Assembly (NCBI RefSeq): GCF_003478335.1
Contig: NZ_QUFB01000006.1
Coordinates: forward strand, 35,093 to 99,092
Length of the DNA stretch: 64,000 nt
Direction: 5' to 3'
From: Clostridium sp. AM49-4BH
Lineage (GTDB): Bacteria > Bacillota > Clostridia > Lachnospirales > Lachnospiraceae
Below, piece by piece: positions 29,801-38,132 of the stretch (the stretch's first letter is position 1; each line of letters opens with the position of its first letter). Under the pieces are notes generated by a model. It had not been told where the DNA came from. It did not search any database and saw only the letters and a program-made list of their open reading frames with translations. A program made the position numbers and the translations under genes.

Positions 29801-30393
29801 ACCTGTTCTACAGCAATCGTAACCGGCTTCTTTTTGCCGATCGACACCAAAAAATTGTCCAATGCGTTCTTACGCCCTGCAGACGCACGCAGTCCATCAT
29901 AAATTGCCTGTTTCTGTGCGTCCTTCGCCAACAATCCATCGCGAAAGGCCGGCGTGTCAAACAACTTCACCCCGGCTTCTATATCTTTTTGTACCAGTGA
30001 GACAAACTGGCTTAAATCTTCAATCTGATGTCCAGATGCCTTTGCCTTCACAGACTCCTTTGGAATGCAAAGTGAAACTTTCTCATTACCGCAGTCTGAA
30101 ATGATCTGCAATACACTTTCAAAATTCTCTCCGGGTTTCACCCGCTCCATGTCGACCGATACAACGATCGTACTGTCCACGCCACGAAAATTGACCGGAT
30201 CGATCGTGATCTCCGGAGCATGCGTTGTCACTATACCTTTCATCAGGTGTCTCTTCTCGTTCGATATTACAAGGCTTGTCTGATACACCTGCTTTGTAAC
30301 ATGGTTCCAGTCGAGTACCTCCGGCGTCACGATCACCCGTGACTGTTCATATTCATAATTTCCTTCTGCCAACCGGTTAATCTTCTCTCGCAT
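26851..30393 (-). CDS. DUF5717-family giant repeat protein
   Basis: 1180 residues, soluble, no signal peptide or membrane segment. The first 330 residues look beta-rich with repeated V/I-rich strands (SRVIVTPEVLDW, TIVVSVDMERVKPG, ARIEIKNTRQTIKISVVAV), like tandem Ig-fold domains. From about 340 it is all-helical, with many short degenerate repeats reminiscent of TPR/HAT arrays. Near the end is a small beta domain (HYRIYVGADKGKYAEVKM). It matches my memory of DUF5717 in Lachnospiraceae, always next to DUF5716. The start at 30393 follows GGAGG. Likely the scaffold of a cytoplasmic complex; the function is unknown. Confidence 0.8.
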   Translation of the reverse strand: MREKINRLAEGNYEYEQSRVIVTPEVLDWNHVTKQVYQTSLVISNEKRHLMKGIVTTHAPEITIDPVNFRGVDSTIVVSVDMERVKPGENFESVLQIISDCGNEKVSLCIPKESVKAKASGHQIEDLSQFVSLVQKDIEAGVKLFDTPAFRDGLLAKDAQKQAIYDGLRASAGRKNALDNFLVSIGKKKPVTIAVEQVYRQYDACREAFQDEISITKNTWGYEEFQICSDASFLRIENEHITTEEFVGDRFVCKYEIDPEQMVMGKNYARIEIKNTRQTIKISVVAVKPGVQHEKAQKNRREQRTLCQMLKRHLAFCMNRLPLQDYLQEMDQLLQGSGLEKNSTRLQLYRIHLAIMEHQAEVVTKGLNSLEEQAEELRKEHPERYAGFCYLKGIWTDDESVKEECIRQIRDCYEENGQDAQVLWCLLYLDPELQSEKKKFTTILEQLTDGCYSPIFYLEICQILNDTPKYLTELSEVIVQALHWGCKNHFIEKETALRYVYLAGRLRQYSAGVLEDMTLLYDRYPEDEILTVICKMLMRGQITTKDAFVWYERGVNHNLKITELYEYYMYSIDEKETMAFTHSVLLYFLYDNHLTVDKKAMLYAYVVRQKDKDPETYESYRTLMQNFTWKQLREGRISTNLGVLYNEFVTEEVLDKEMAVQLAGFLLQYEITCDNPNMVGVYVSHPELSEEHFAPFVKGKAVITCATSRAKLFLIDREYHRYADDSWYRLKPLLEMDGMKEVCYRFDKQNRALLLALGEQASKQVVDTAETVELRAQLLACEGLRENYRHALELKQMQYFYQRGERGRLEEALEQLDWTTVEAGERGRMIEYCAWCECFAKAMEGILQFGFEGIPIKRLQTISEQAFQDASAVPDERMLCLAWKLFTENAYSEPVLKYLMRFFSGTVAELVCLWQAAGDLSRESLEERLLAQSIFSGEVVPEVFTVFAQYKEHAGNKQIIRAFKKWMAYEYLLRGRQLPEELFADYFVDVQKKEDMPCLLAVLKHMSGKAELSEEEAKFADYHVGKLYDQKMIFAFYRNFYGKISLPEHVLDQVYVEYIANPDHDVALHYRIYVGADKGKYAEVKMHNVFAGIHVREFVLFEDERLEYYITEHYNGKDHRSEVQEITTGKDDIHPDTGSRYAKLNEMMAAKNSGEDEKLIDLMESFTMEREIAASIFEPL

Positions 30394-30523
30394 ACCGTCC
30401 TCCATGCCTGTACTAATTCCCTCAAACACCACACACTCCGATCATCTCCCCAAACCACATAATAAGTAATATATGGCTGACCAACACTTTCTGAATGTGC
30501 GAAGTTTGTGCAATTTATAGTAT

Positions 30524-30552
30524 AGTATACCATTTCTCTTGGTCTTGCACAA
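30524..30552 (-). promoter_or_regulatory. Promoter of the DUF5717-DUF5716 operon
   Basis: TTGTGC (30552-30547), 17-base spacer, TATACT (30529-30524). The -10 region lies in a TATAGTATAGTATA block that the divergent aminotransferase gene may share. Confidence 0.6.
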
Positions 30553-30601
30553 CACCCGACACGGGTGTATACTACCCTCAAAGAAAGGAATGACAGTTAT
30601 T

Positions 30602-31705
30602 ATGAATAAACTAGAACCAAAAGAACATTTTCATGGCAGCGATCTCGAAAAGATCGAAGAGATCTACGGTATTCCCAAGGAGAATATCATCAGCTTCTCC
30701 GCCAATGTGAATCCGCTGGGGATCTCCTATGATCTGCGCAAAGAACTTCCAAAACACTTAGATGCAATTACGCGTTATCCTGATCGGGAGTATACCTCTC
30801 TTCGAAAGTGTATTGGTGAATACGTGCATACCGACTATGAAAACATTTTGGTCGGCAACGGTTCCACCGAACTGATTTCTTTGGTAGCTCAGATCATGCG
30901 GCCCAAAAATGCATTGATCGTAGGACCAACCTACTCGGAATATGAACACGAAATTTCTTTAGTCGGCGGACGTTCTCATTACTTCCGCCTGCAGGAGAGT
31001 GACCGTTTTCTCCTCGATATCAAGGCACTCAGCAAAGCATTGACCAAAGACGTCGATCTGCTCGTGTTGTGCAATCCCAACAACCCAACCTCTTCTCAGA
31101 TTGACCGTCAGACAATGCGCATTATTTTGGATAACTGCAAGGAACACGGTATTTTCGTTATGGTTGATGAGACTTATGTGGAATTTGCACCTCACCCGGA
31201 AGAAATCACCTCGATCCCGCTGGCAGAATATTACAATAATCTGATCATTTTACGCGGTATTTCCAAGTTTTTTGCAGCTCCCGGACTGCGACTGGGATAC
31301 GCTGTATGCGGCAACCGTAAACTGCTGCATGAGATCGACAGCAAAAAGAATCCGTGGACGATCAATTCTCTCGCAGCTATCGCCGGCGAGATCATGTTCC
31401 GTGACAAAGCATATATTCACGATACGTATCAATTGATCGCAAGAGAACGGGAGCGTATCTGCCGGATCCTTGACACCCAAGATACTCTCACCTATTACCC
31501 GCCAAGTGCAAACTTTGTCCTTCTTAAAATACAAAAAGAAGGCGTCACTTCCGAGGATCTGTTTGACACTGCCATTCGACAGGGTCTTATGATCCGCGAC
31601 TGTTCCACCTTCCCATTTCTAGATCAGAAGTTCATTCGATTCTGTTTTATGATGCCGGAAGACAACGACAAGCTGCTTGATGTATTGCTCCACAAACTGC
31701 AATAA
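30602..31705 (+). CDS. PLP-dependent aminotransferase, CobD/HisC-like
   Basis: Fold-type I aminotransferase of 367 residues. The PLP lysine is in ISKFFAAPGLRLGYA, and the asparagine motif is LCNPNNPTSSQ. The N-terminus (HFHGSDLEKIEEIYGI, SFSANVNPLGIS) is closest to threonine-phosphate decarboxylase CobD, a relative of histidinol-phosphate aminotransferase. No cobalamin or histidine genes are adjacent, so the substrate stays open. I used the ATG at 30602 (MNKLEPKEHF) after AAAGGA; an upstream ATG at 30590 sits too close to that site. Confidence 0.82.
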   Translation: MNKLEPKEHFHGSDLEKIEEIYGIPKENIISFSANVNPLGISYDLRKELPKHLDAITRYPDREYTSLRKCIGEYVHTDYENILVGNGSTELISLVAQIMRPKNALIVGPTYSEYEHEISLVGGRSHYFRLQESDRFLLDIKALSKALTKDVDLLVLCNPNNPTSSQIDRQTMRIILDNCKEHGIFVMVDETYVEFAPHPEEITSIPLAEYYNNLIILRGISKFFAAPGLRLGYAVCGNRKLLHEIDSKKNPWTINSLAAIAGEIMFRDKAYIHDTYQLIARERERICRILDTQDTLTYYPPSANFVLLKIQKEGVTSEDLFDTAIRQGLMIRDCSTFPFLDQKFIRFCFMMPEDNDKLLDVLLHKLQ

Positions 31706-31755
31706 AAAAGCAAAGCCAGCGCTTTGCTTTGCAAGAATTGCTTTAGCAATTCAGT
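31706..31755 (+). terminator. Terminator between convergent genes
   Basis: Stem AAAGCAAAGC/GCTTTGCTTT then a second hairpin GAATTGC/GCAATTC, between the converging aminotransferase and HtrA-like genes; the A/T flanks allow use from both sides. Confidence 0.65.
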
Positions 31756-31774
31756 ATTTCTATGATAGAAACGA

Positions 31775-33064
31775 TCACCCAAGCGTGACCTTAAGAGATA
31801 TCTTATTACGACCCCTAGAGGCTTTCCTCGATACGACAACCTTAACCGTATCGCCGGACTGATAGTTTCTAAGGGTCTCTTTTATTGCTGCAGGTGTAGA
31901 AACATCATTATCGCCGATACGCAAGATAACATCGGCTGTCCGCATCCCCCCCTTAAAGGCAGGAGAAACCGCATTTACATCATCGACGTAAACTCCCTGC
32001 GCCAAATTCAACTTTTTCACCTCTGCTGTGTCCACCGCACTTCCCATCACTCCCAAATAAGCATCGGTATGTCCCTGTATCATCGTCTTGATATAACCTT
32101 GTAAACTCTCGATCGCAATAAAAGCAGACTCTGAAGTTCCGGTGATATTCGTATAATTTTTAGTTAAAACGCCAATCATTTCTCCTTTGGTATTCAGCAC
32201 AAAACCCGCTCCATCCTTACAATATGGTATATTCATCGTACACAGAGCAAGAGAAGAATCCGGCACAGACACCGAAAGCTGATTATTCGTGATAATGCCG
32301 GAATTAACGGAATACATAACACCATTTGGCTGTCCGACCGCTAATATTCTCGACCCCAATGCATTTTCACGCACAACTTTACGTGTGATGATCTTTAATT
32401 TATTCCGTGTATCCTGCGAAAGATCTGATTGTTTCACTCGGTATACTGCCATATTGATCCCGGTATCACAACCTGCCAACTCTACCGCGGCCTCACTGCC
32501 ATCTGCAAATGTTGCTACCATCTTCAGATGTTCCTGTGACGTATTATATGAAGTCAATATATACAGATACCTCTTAGATTTTTGAAACAAAACACCACAA
32601 ATATGCTTGCTGTCTGTAGAAAGCATCTGCTCCGAATCTTTGCGAAGCTGAACAAGCGAAGATTTTGCTGCATTTCCATTATCGATCAATTGCTGTGTGA
32701 GATGATCATATTGTTCTAGGGAGGATAATTGTGACCGATCACTTTTCTGCGCCGGATCAGTTTCCCGTGCGGCTGCTTCCGTCTCTTCCGTACTGTCAGG
32801 CTCTTGATCTGACGGTGCCGGCGTTACATAGATAATCTCCGTGTCCAACGCCTCCACCGGCATATATTTACGCATAATATAGAAAGAACTCATTGAAATA
32901 ACAGCAAATAGTATCAAGATTCCGCAAAACAAGGCGATTCGTCTTACTATCTTACGCATCTTTTCTCTCCCCTGTGGGCGGATCTGCTCCTTGATAAACT
33001 GATATTTCCGTTCCTCATGTGATTTTACATTCTGATCGGAATCCTCCGTGTGATTTTCCTTCAT
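31775..33064 (-). CDS. HtrA-like membrane protein with PDZ domain, catalytic triad lost
   Basis: 429 residues: cytoplasmic N-terminus, one membrane segment (about 43-64), acidic linker (80-110), trypsin-like domain (130-320) and PDZ domain (335-429). It aligns with DegP/HtrA but the triad is missing: where HtrA has TNNHV there is LTSYNT (169-175), where it has DLAVL there is INMAVY (203-208), and where it has GNSGGP there is KDGAGF (283-288). It should bind but not cut peptides. Role is unknown; perhaps a regulator or chaperone at the membrane. ATG 33064 after GGAGG. Confidence 0.88.
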   Translation of the reverse strand: MKENHTEDSDQNVKSHEERKYQFIKEQIRPQGREKMRKIVRRIALFCGILILFAVISMSSFYIMRKYMPVEALDTEIIYVTPAPSDQEPDSTEETEAAARETDPAQKSDRSQLSSLEQYDHLTQQLIDNGNAAKSSLVQLRKDSEQMLSTDSKHICGVLFQKSKRYLYILTSYNTSQEHLKMVATFADGSEAAVELAGCDTGINMAVYRVKQSDLSQDTRNKLKIITRKVVRENALGSRILAVGQPNGVMYSVNSGIITNNQLSVSVPDSSLALCTMNIPYCKDGAGFVLNTKGEMIGVLTKNYTNITGTSESAFIAIESLQGYIKTMIQGHTDAYLGVMGSAVDTAEVKKLNLAQGVYVDDVNAVSPAFKGGMRTADVILRIGDNDVSTPAAIKETLRNYQSGDTVKVVVSRKASRGRNKISLKVTLG

Positions 33065-33404
33065 TCCACATCCTCCATGCCATCTGTATTCCTATGCTTT
33101 CCTTCTATCTCTTAAAGCTGCATTTGTATGCAAAACTGTCTAAACCAAACTTTATTATAACATATACTTATGAATAAGTTATGAACAATGCATGAACCAA
33201 ACCCTATTTTTTGTAAAGTTTCGGGCTGTCAACGTACTTCAGGAATGACCGGATTTAAGGTGCAGCACTTGCAGTATAACCTATTTGTAGTGTATTATAA
33301 TGTTGGGGTACGTTTTGAATAACCTTGATCTTTGGATCAATTAGCAGGACATAAGATGCCTGACACTCGAAATATACGGATCCGGAAAGGAATACCAAAC
33401 AGCT
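33065..33404. other. Divergent intergenic region, HtrA-like gene to mutS2
   Basis: 340 bases without a gene. It holds an extended -10 box for the HtrA-like gene on the minus strand (TGTTATAAT, 33162-33154) and a TATAAT (33296-33301) upstream of mutS2 whose -35 partner TTGCAG is 21 bases away, so the mutS2 promoter is uncertain. Nothing else recognised. Confidence 0.5.
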
Positions 33405-35786
33405 ATGAATAAAAAAGTTTTAAATACATTGGAATATGACAAGATCGTCGAGCAGCTTGCTAAGCTGGCGGGTTCTGATGGCGGCAAGAAACTATGCCGC
33501 TCTCTGACACCGATGACAGACCGCGATGAGATCTTAGAAGCACAGTGCGAGACTTCCGATGCTTTGACGCATATTATGACACAGGGGCCAATCTCCTTCC
33601 AGGGCGTGACCCCCATTAAAGAAAGTCTAAAACGCTTAGAACTCGGTGCACCTCTTAGCATGCGGGAATTGTTAGACATTTCCTCTCTGTTAGCCTGCGC
33701 AGGGCAGACCAAGCACTACTTTCGCAAGAGCTTAAATGAAAACGAAGAGACAGGCGACTGCCTGAATGAACGTTATCAACTTCTCGAACCACTTGCACCT
33801 CTGATGCAGGAGATTCGTCGATGCATTATCGCGGAAGACGAAATGGCGGATGATGCCAGTGCCGGTTTGAATCAGGTACGCCGCAAATTAAAAAGTACCG
33901 GCGACCGTATCCACGAACAGCTTGGCGTTCTCCTCAACAGTCATCGTTCTATGCTGCAGGATGCCATCATTACTATGCGAAACGGACGCTATTGTCTGCC
34001 GGTCAAGGCAGAATACCGCTCCTCTTTTCACGGAATGCTGCATGATCAATCTGCGACGGGAGCCACGCTCTTTATTGAACCAAATTCCGTTGTCAAATTA
34101 AATAACGAGATCCGTGAATTAGAACGACTGGAGCAAGATGAAATAGATAAGGTGTTGGCAGATTTAAGCAATCAAACTGCTGAGCAAAGCTTCTTGGTCG
34201 AACAGGATCACCGAATCCTGACAGAGTTGGACTTTATCTTTGCCAAGGCAATGCTCGCCAAGCAAATGAAAGCAACCAAACCTCGTTTTCCGGAGGAGCG
34301 CTTTATCGAGATCAAACAAGGACGTCATCCTCTGATCGCAGCCGATAAAGTTGTTCCGATCGACGTGCATTTAGGTCGGGATTTTTCTTTATTGATCGTC
34401 ACCGGTCCAAATACCGGTGGTAAGACTGTTTCCTTAAAAACCGTTGGACTGTTTTGTTTAATGGGACAGGCCGGTTTACACATTCCTGCTTTTGACGGAT
34501 CAAGCTTACGTATCTTTCACGAAGTATACGCCGATATTGGTGATGAGCAAAGCATTGAACAAAGCTTAAGTACATTTTCCTCTCATATGGTAAATACCGT
34601 ATCCATCTTAGAGCAGGCAGACGAAAACAGTCTGGCACTCTTTGATGAGCTCGGTGCCGGTACTGATCCGACAGAGGGTGCGGCACTCGCTACCGCAATT
34701 CTTGCGAATCTGCATAAGCGCCATACACTTACCATGGCAACAACACACTATAGCGAGCTCAAGCTCTATGCATTACAGACGCCGGACGTTGAAAACGCGT
34801 GTTGTGAATTTGACGTTTCCACTCTACGGCCGACTTACCGTCTGTTGATCGGTGTTCCCGGTAAAAGTAATGCGTTTGCCATTTCTCACAAGCTGGGACT
34901 GTCCGACGATATTATCGAAGATGCCAAACACCACGTAGCAAGCGATGCCACACAGTTTGAAGATGTACTTGCAGATCTGGAGCAGACACGTATCCGTCTT
35001 GAAAAAGAGCTTGCCGATGCTTCGGAAAGCCGCAAAGAGATTTCCAGACTGCGCAAAGAATTACGCGAAAAAAACGACAAAATAGACAACTCCAAAGAAC
35101 GCATCCTGCAAAATGCAAACGAAGAAGCAGGCCGGATCTTGGCAAAAGCCAAAGACTATGCGGATGAAACGATCCGCAAATACACAAAATGGGCAGAAAG
35201 CGATGCACATATCCGCGAAATGGAGGCAGAGCGCACCAAATTGCGGGAACAGATCAATAGCAAGCAATCCCATTCCTTAAAGCCTGCAAAACCAAAGAAA
35301 GCATCCGGTCTCAAAGCAAAAGATCTGTTCATTGGTGCAGACGTCCGCATTTTATCTTTAAATTCTGCGGGAACGGTCAGCACATTGCCTAACGATAAAG
35401 GCGATCTTTTTGTACAAGCCGGATTGCTGCGCACAAAAGTAAATATTCGGGATCTGGAGTTGATCAAACAACCAAAGCCGGAAAAAAATAAGCCGAAGAA
35501 CACCGGAAGCGGCCGTATCGGTATGAGCAAAGCCGCTACCATGCATCAGGAAGTCAATTTGATCGGTATGACGGTCGATCAGGCAATGCCTGTCATGGAA
35601 AAATATCTGGATGATGCCTACCTTGCACATATGACACAGGTAACCGTGATCCATGGCCGCGGTACCGGAGCACTCCGCACAGCGGTACACAACCGTCTTA
35701 AAAAATTAAAATATGTCAAGTCGTATCGCTTAGGCGAATTTGGAGAGGGCGACATGGGCGTTACGATCGTCACCTTCAAATCCTGA
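33405..35786 (+). CDS. mutS2: Endonuclease MutS2
   Basis: 793 residues with the MutS2 layout: MutS core and clamp region, ATPase domain with Walker A TGPNTGGKTVSLKT and Walker B SLALFDELGAGTDPTEG, a long charged coiled coil (about 525-620), and a C-terminal Smr nuclease domain with LIGMTVDQAM and VTVIHGRGTGALR. It lacks the mismatch-recognition domain of MutS. MutS2 limits recombination and rescues collided ribosomes in Firmicutes. ATG at 33405 with AAAGGA upstream. Confidence 0.96.
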   Translation: MNKKVLNTLEYDKIVEQLAKLAGSDGGKKLCRSLTPMTDRDEILEAQCETSDALTHIMTQGPISFQGVTPIKESLKRLELGAPLSMRELLDISSLLACAGQTKHYFRKSLNENEETGDCLNERYQLLEPLAPLMQEIRRCIIAEDEMADDASAGLNQVRRKLKSTGDRIHEQLGVLLNSHRSMLQDAIITMRNGRYCLPVKAEYRSSFHGMLHDQSATGATLFIEPNSVVKLNNEIRELERLEQDEIDKVLADLSNQTAEQSFLVEQDHRILTELDFIFAKAMLAKQMKATKPRFPEERFIEIKQGRHPLIAADKVVPIDVHLGRDFSLLIVTGPNTGGKTVSLKTVGLFCLMGQAGLHIPAFDGSSLRIFHEVYADIGDEQSIEQSLSTFSSHMVNTVSILEQADENSLALFDELGAGTDPTEGAALATAILANLHKRHTLTMATTHYSELKLYALQTPDVENACCEFDVSTLRPTYRLLIGVPGKSNAFAISHKLGLSDDIIEDAKHHVASDATQFEDVLADLEQTRIRLEKELADASESRKEISRLRKELREKNDKIDNSKERILQNANEEAGRILAKAKDYADETIRKYTKWAESDAHIREMEAERTKLREQINSKQSHSLKPAKPKKASGLKAKDLFIGADVRILSLNSAGTVSTLPNDKGDLFVQAGLLRTKVNIRDLELIKQPKPEKNKPKNTGSGRIGMSKAATMHQEVNLIGMTVDQAMPVMEKYLDDAYLAHMTQVTVIHGRGTGALRTAVHNRLKKLKYVKSYRLGEFGEGDMGVTIVTFKS

Positions 35787-35835
35787 TGATCAACTTATGA
35801 CATTGTCCATCTCATAAAGGAGGAAACACAACATC

Positions 35836-36576
35836 ATGAAAGAAAAACAAAGAATACTCGTTGTCGATGATGATGAAAATATTGCAGAACTCATCGGATT
35901 ATATCTCAACAAAGAATGTTTCGAAACAAAACTGGTCTATGACGGCGAGCAGGCACTAAAAGCCGTTAAAGACTTTGCGCCTAACCTTGTCCTGTTAGAC
36001 ATTATGCTTCCGGGAATTGACGGCTACGAAGTACTTCGAGAGATTCGCCGCGGCGGTTCCCTTCCTGTCATTATGCTGTCTGCCAAAGGAGAAACATTTG
36101 ACCGCGTTTTGGGACTGGAACTTGGGGCAGATGATTACATTATGAAACCGTTTGACTCTAAAGAAATGGTTGCACGCGTCAAAGCCGTGCTTCGGCGAAG
36201 CACCAAAGCGACAGTCGGCGAAAGTACTCCAACACCGACACCGCAAGTGCCACAGCAGGAATTGGAGATCGTTACTTTTCCGGATCTTCAGATCAACCTG
36301 TCCGATTATTCGGTCCACTATAAAGACCAAATGATCGAGATGCCGCCAAAGGAATTAGAATTGTTCTATTTCCTGGCGTCCCATCCAAACCAGGTGTTTA
36401 CCAGAGAACAACTCTTAGATCATATTTGGAGTTATGACTATATTGGTGATACTCGTACCGTCGACGTGCACATCAAACGTTTGCGCGAGAAATTCAAAGA
36501 CCATGATCAGTGGAAATTGGCTACGGTATGGGGAATCGGCTATAAATTCGAATTTCACGAGAAAGGGAACGCATGA
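35836..36576 (+). CDS. OmpR/PhoB-family response regulator
   Basis: 246 residues. The receiver domain has the acidic pair in VVDDDENI (residues 11-13), phosphoacceptor Asp55 in LLDIMLPG and Lys in YIMKPF. A Thr/Pro linker (TPTPTPQVPQQ) leads to a winged-helix DNA-binding domain (PPKELELFYFLASHP, YDYIGDTRTVDVHIKRLREK). AAAGGAGG upstream. Its stop overlaps the start of the sensor kinase by 4 bases, so the two form one pair. Targets are not visible. Confidence 0.95.
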   Translation: MKEKQRILVVDDDENIAELIGLYLNKECFETKLVYDGEQALKAVKDFAPNLVLLDIMLPGIDGYEVLREIRRGGSLPVIMLSAKGETFDRVLGLELGADDYIMKPFDSKEMVARVKAVLRRSTKATVGESTPTPTPQVPQQELEIVTFPDLQINLSDYSVHYKDQMIEMPPKELELFYFLASHPNQVFTREQLLDHIWSYDYIGDTRTVDVHIKRLREKFKDHDQWKLATVWGIGYKFEFHEKGNA

Positions 36577-37979
36577 AAGTAACACTCCGTCTGCAGTTTA
36601 TTACTGCATACTTATTGTTGGTAATCTGCATCTTTGTGCTGATCAATACGTACGGCTACTCCCTAACTTACAATTATTTAGAGACAAAAAAAGAGCAGCA
36701 GATTTCCAGTGAAGCCTATTATCTGACTTCACATTACGCCAGTACACAAGGCACTCCTGAGGATGGTGCATTTACACTGCAAAAACAAAGTACCATGCTC
36801 AGTTCTCTCTTTGATACTCGTGTCTGGCTTGTCAGCCCCACCGGAACGATCCTTTCAGATTCTTCCGATTACGACTATGTTGGCAAAAACATCACTGATT
36901 CCGACAGTGATTTTCTAAATCGGCAATCCGTTAAGGGAGCACGACCAAAGGGCATCATGAAATCCAATGTTCTCGCTGTCATCTGCCCTCTTACCGGTTC
37001 TAAAGAAACCAAGGGATATTTGGTCCTGTTGACACCGCAAAAAGCCATCAAGGAAGAAGCAACTCTGATCTTAGACACGATCCTGATCTGTTATTTATTA
37101 TTACTTTTGGTATCTGCCATCGTATTTTTGCTGCTGTACTGGCGCAGTGTATATCCTCTCAAGCAGCTTGCACACAACGCCAAAGAGTACGCAGATGGCC
37201 ACTTTGACCAAAATCCTGCAAAATTAGGCGGAGCTGAACAGCTCGAACTCGCTTCTGCCGTAAAATATCTTGCGCAAAAAAACAAAAGCATGATCGAATA
37301 CCAACGTCAGTTTTTAGCAAATGTATCTCACGATTTCCGCTCACCACTGACTTCGATCCGCGGTTATACTGAGGCTTTGGCAGATGGCACGATCCCACCG
37401 GAAATGCAGGAAAAATATCTGCACATTATCCTGTTTGAGACAGGCAGGCTGACAAAACTAACGTCAAATCTGCTAGATCTTAACCAGTTTGAGCATAGTG
37501 GCTTGATCGTAGAACTCGAACGATTTGACCTGCACAACACACTCAAAGAGACGATTGAAACATTTGAACCACAATGCGAAAAGAAGCATCTGTCCATTGA
37601 TTTATTATTAGATGGCAAAGAATTATATGTCAAGGCGGATCAATCCAAGATACAGCGCGTGATCCAGAACTTAGTCGACAATGCCATTAAGTTCAGCAAT
37701 ACTAATTCCGTTATTGAAATTCATACGGTCAAAAAGCATCACAAAGTTTTTGTTTCCGTCAAAGATCATGGCATTGGCATTACCAAAGAAGAAGCTTCTA
37801 AAATATGGGATCGATTTTACAAGAGCGACAGGTCCCGTGGCAAAGATAAGACCGGAACCGGCTTAGGGTTATCGATCACGAAAGAAATTATTGAAGCACA
37901 CGGGGAACATATTAATGTGATCAGTACCGAAGGTGTTGGCACAGAATTTATCTTTTCCCTTCCGCTAGATGAAGAATAA
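36573..37979 (+). CDS. Two-component sensor histidine kinase
   Basis: 468 residues. Membrane segments at about 8-30 and 170-192 enclose a sensor loop of about 140 residues. Then come HAMP (LKQLAHNAKEYADGHFDQN), the HisKA box with His in NVSHDFRSPLTS, the N box QNLVDNAIKFS, and the G boxes DHGIGI and GTGLGLSI. Organisation of the PhoR/ResE/VicK type; the stimulus is unknown. Partner of the response regulator just upstream. Confidence 0.95.
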   Translation: MKVTLRLQFITAYLLLVICIFVLINTYGYSLTYNYLETKKEQQISSEAYYLTSHYASTQGTPEDGAFTLQKQSTMLSSLFDTRVWLVSPTGTILSDSSDYDYVGKNITDSDSDFLNRQSVKGARPKGIMKSNVLAVICPLTGSKETKGYLVLLTPQKAIKEEATLILDTILICYLLLLLVSAIVFLLLYWRSVYPLKQLAHNAKEYADGHFDQNPAKLGGAEQLELASAVKYLAQKNKSMIEYQRQFLANVSHDFRSPLTSIRGYTEALADGTIPPEMQEKYLHIILFETGRLTKLTSNLLDLNQFEHSGLIVELERFDLHNTLKETIETFEPQCEKKHLSIDLLLDGKELYVKADQSKIQRVIQNLVDNAIKFSNTNSVIEIHTVKKHHKVFVSVKDHGIGITKEEASKIWDRFYKSDRSRGKDKTGTGLGLSITKEIIEAHGEHINVISTEGVGTEFIFSLPLDEE

Positions 37980-37991
37980 TACAAAACCAAC

Positions 37992-38044
37992 GCGTTCCTT
38001 TGTAATGATGCTCCATATTTTGGGACGTAATTACAAAGGAGCGC
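37992..38044. repeat. Long inverted repeat after the two-component system
   Basis: Fifteen-base arms GCGTTCCTTTGTAAT and ATTACAAAGGAGCGC (one G-T pair) around a 23-base loop. Sits just after the kinase stop and before a second hairpin. Confidence 0.75.
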
Positions 38045-38050
38045 AACAAA

Positions 38051-38090
38051 GAAAGGTTCGTCATTTCAAATTGACGAACCTTTCTTCGTA
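38051..38090. terminator. Bidirectional terminator between the kinase gene and pfkA
   Basis: Thirteen-base perfect stem GAAAGGTTCGTCA/TGACGAACCTTTC with an 8-base loop; T-rich on the plus strand and A-rich before the stem, so it can serve both converging genes. Confidence 0.8.
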
Positions 38091-38132
38091 ATATACATAT
38101 TTGCTATATAGTCATGCCAAAATCTACACGGC

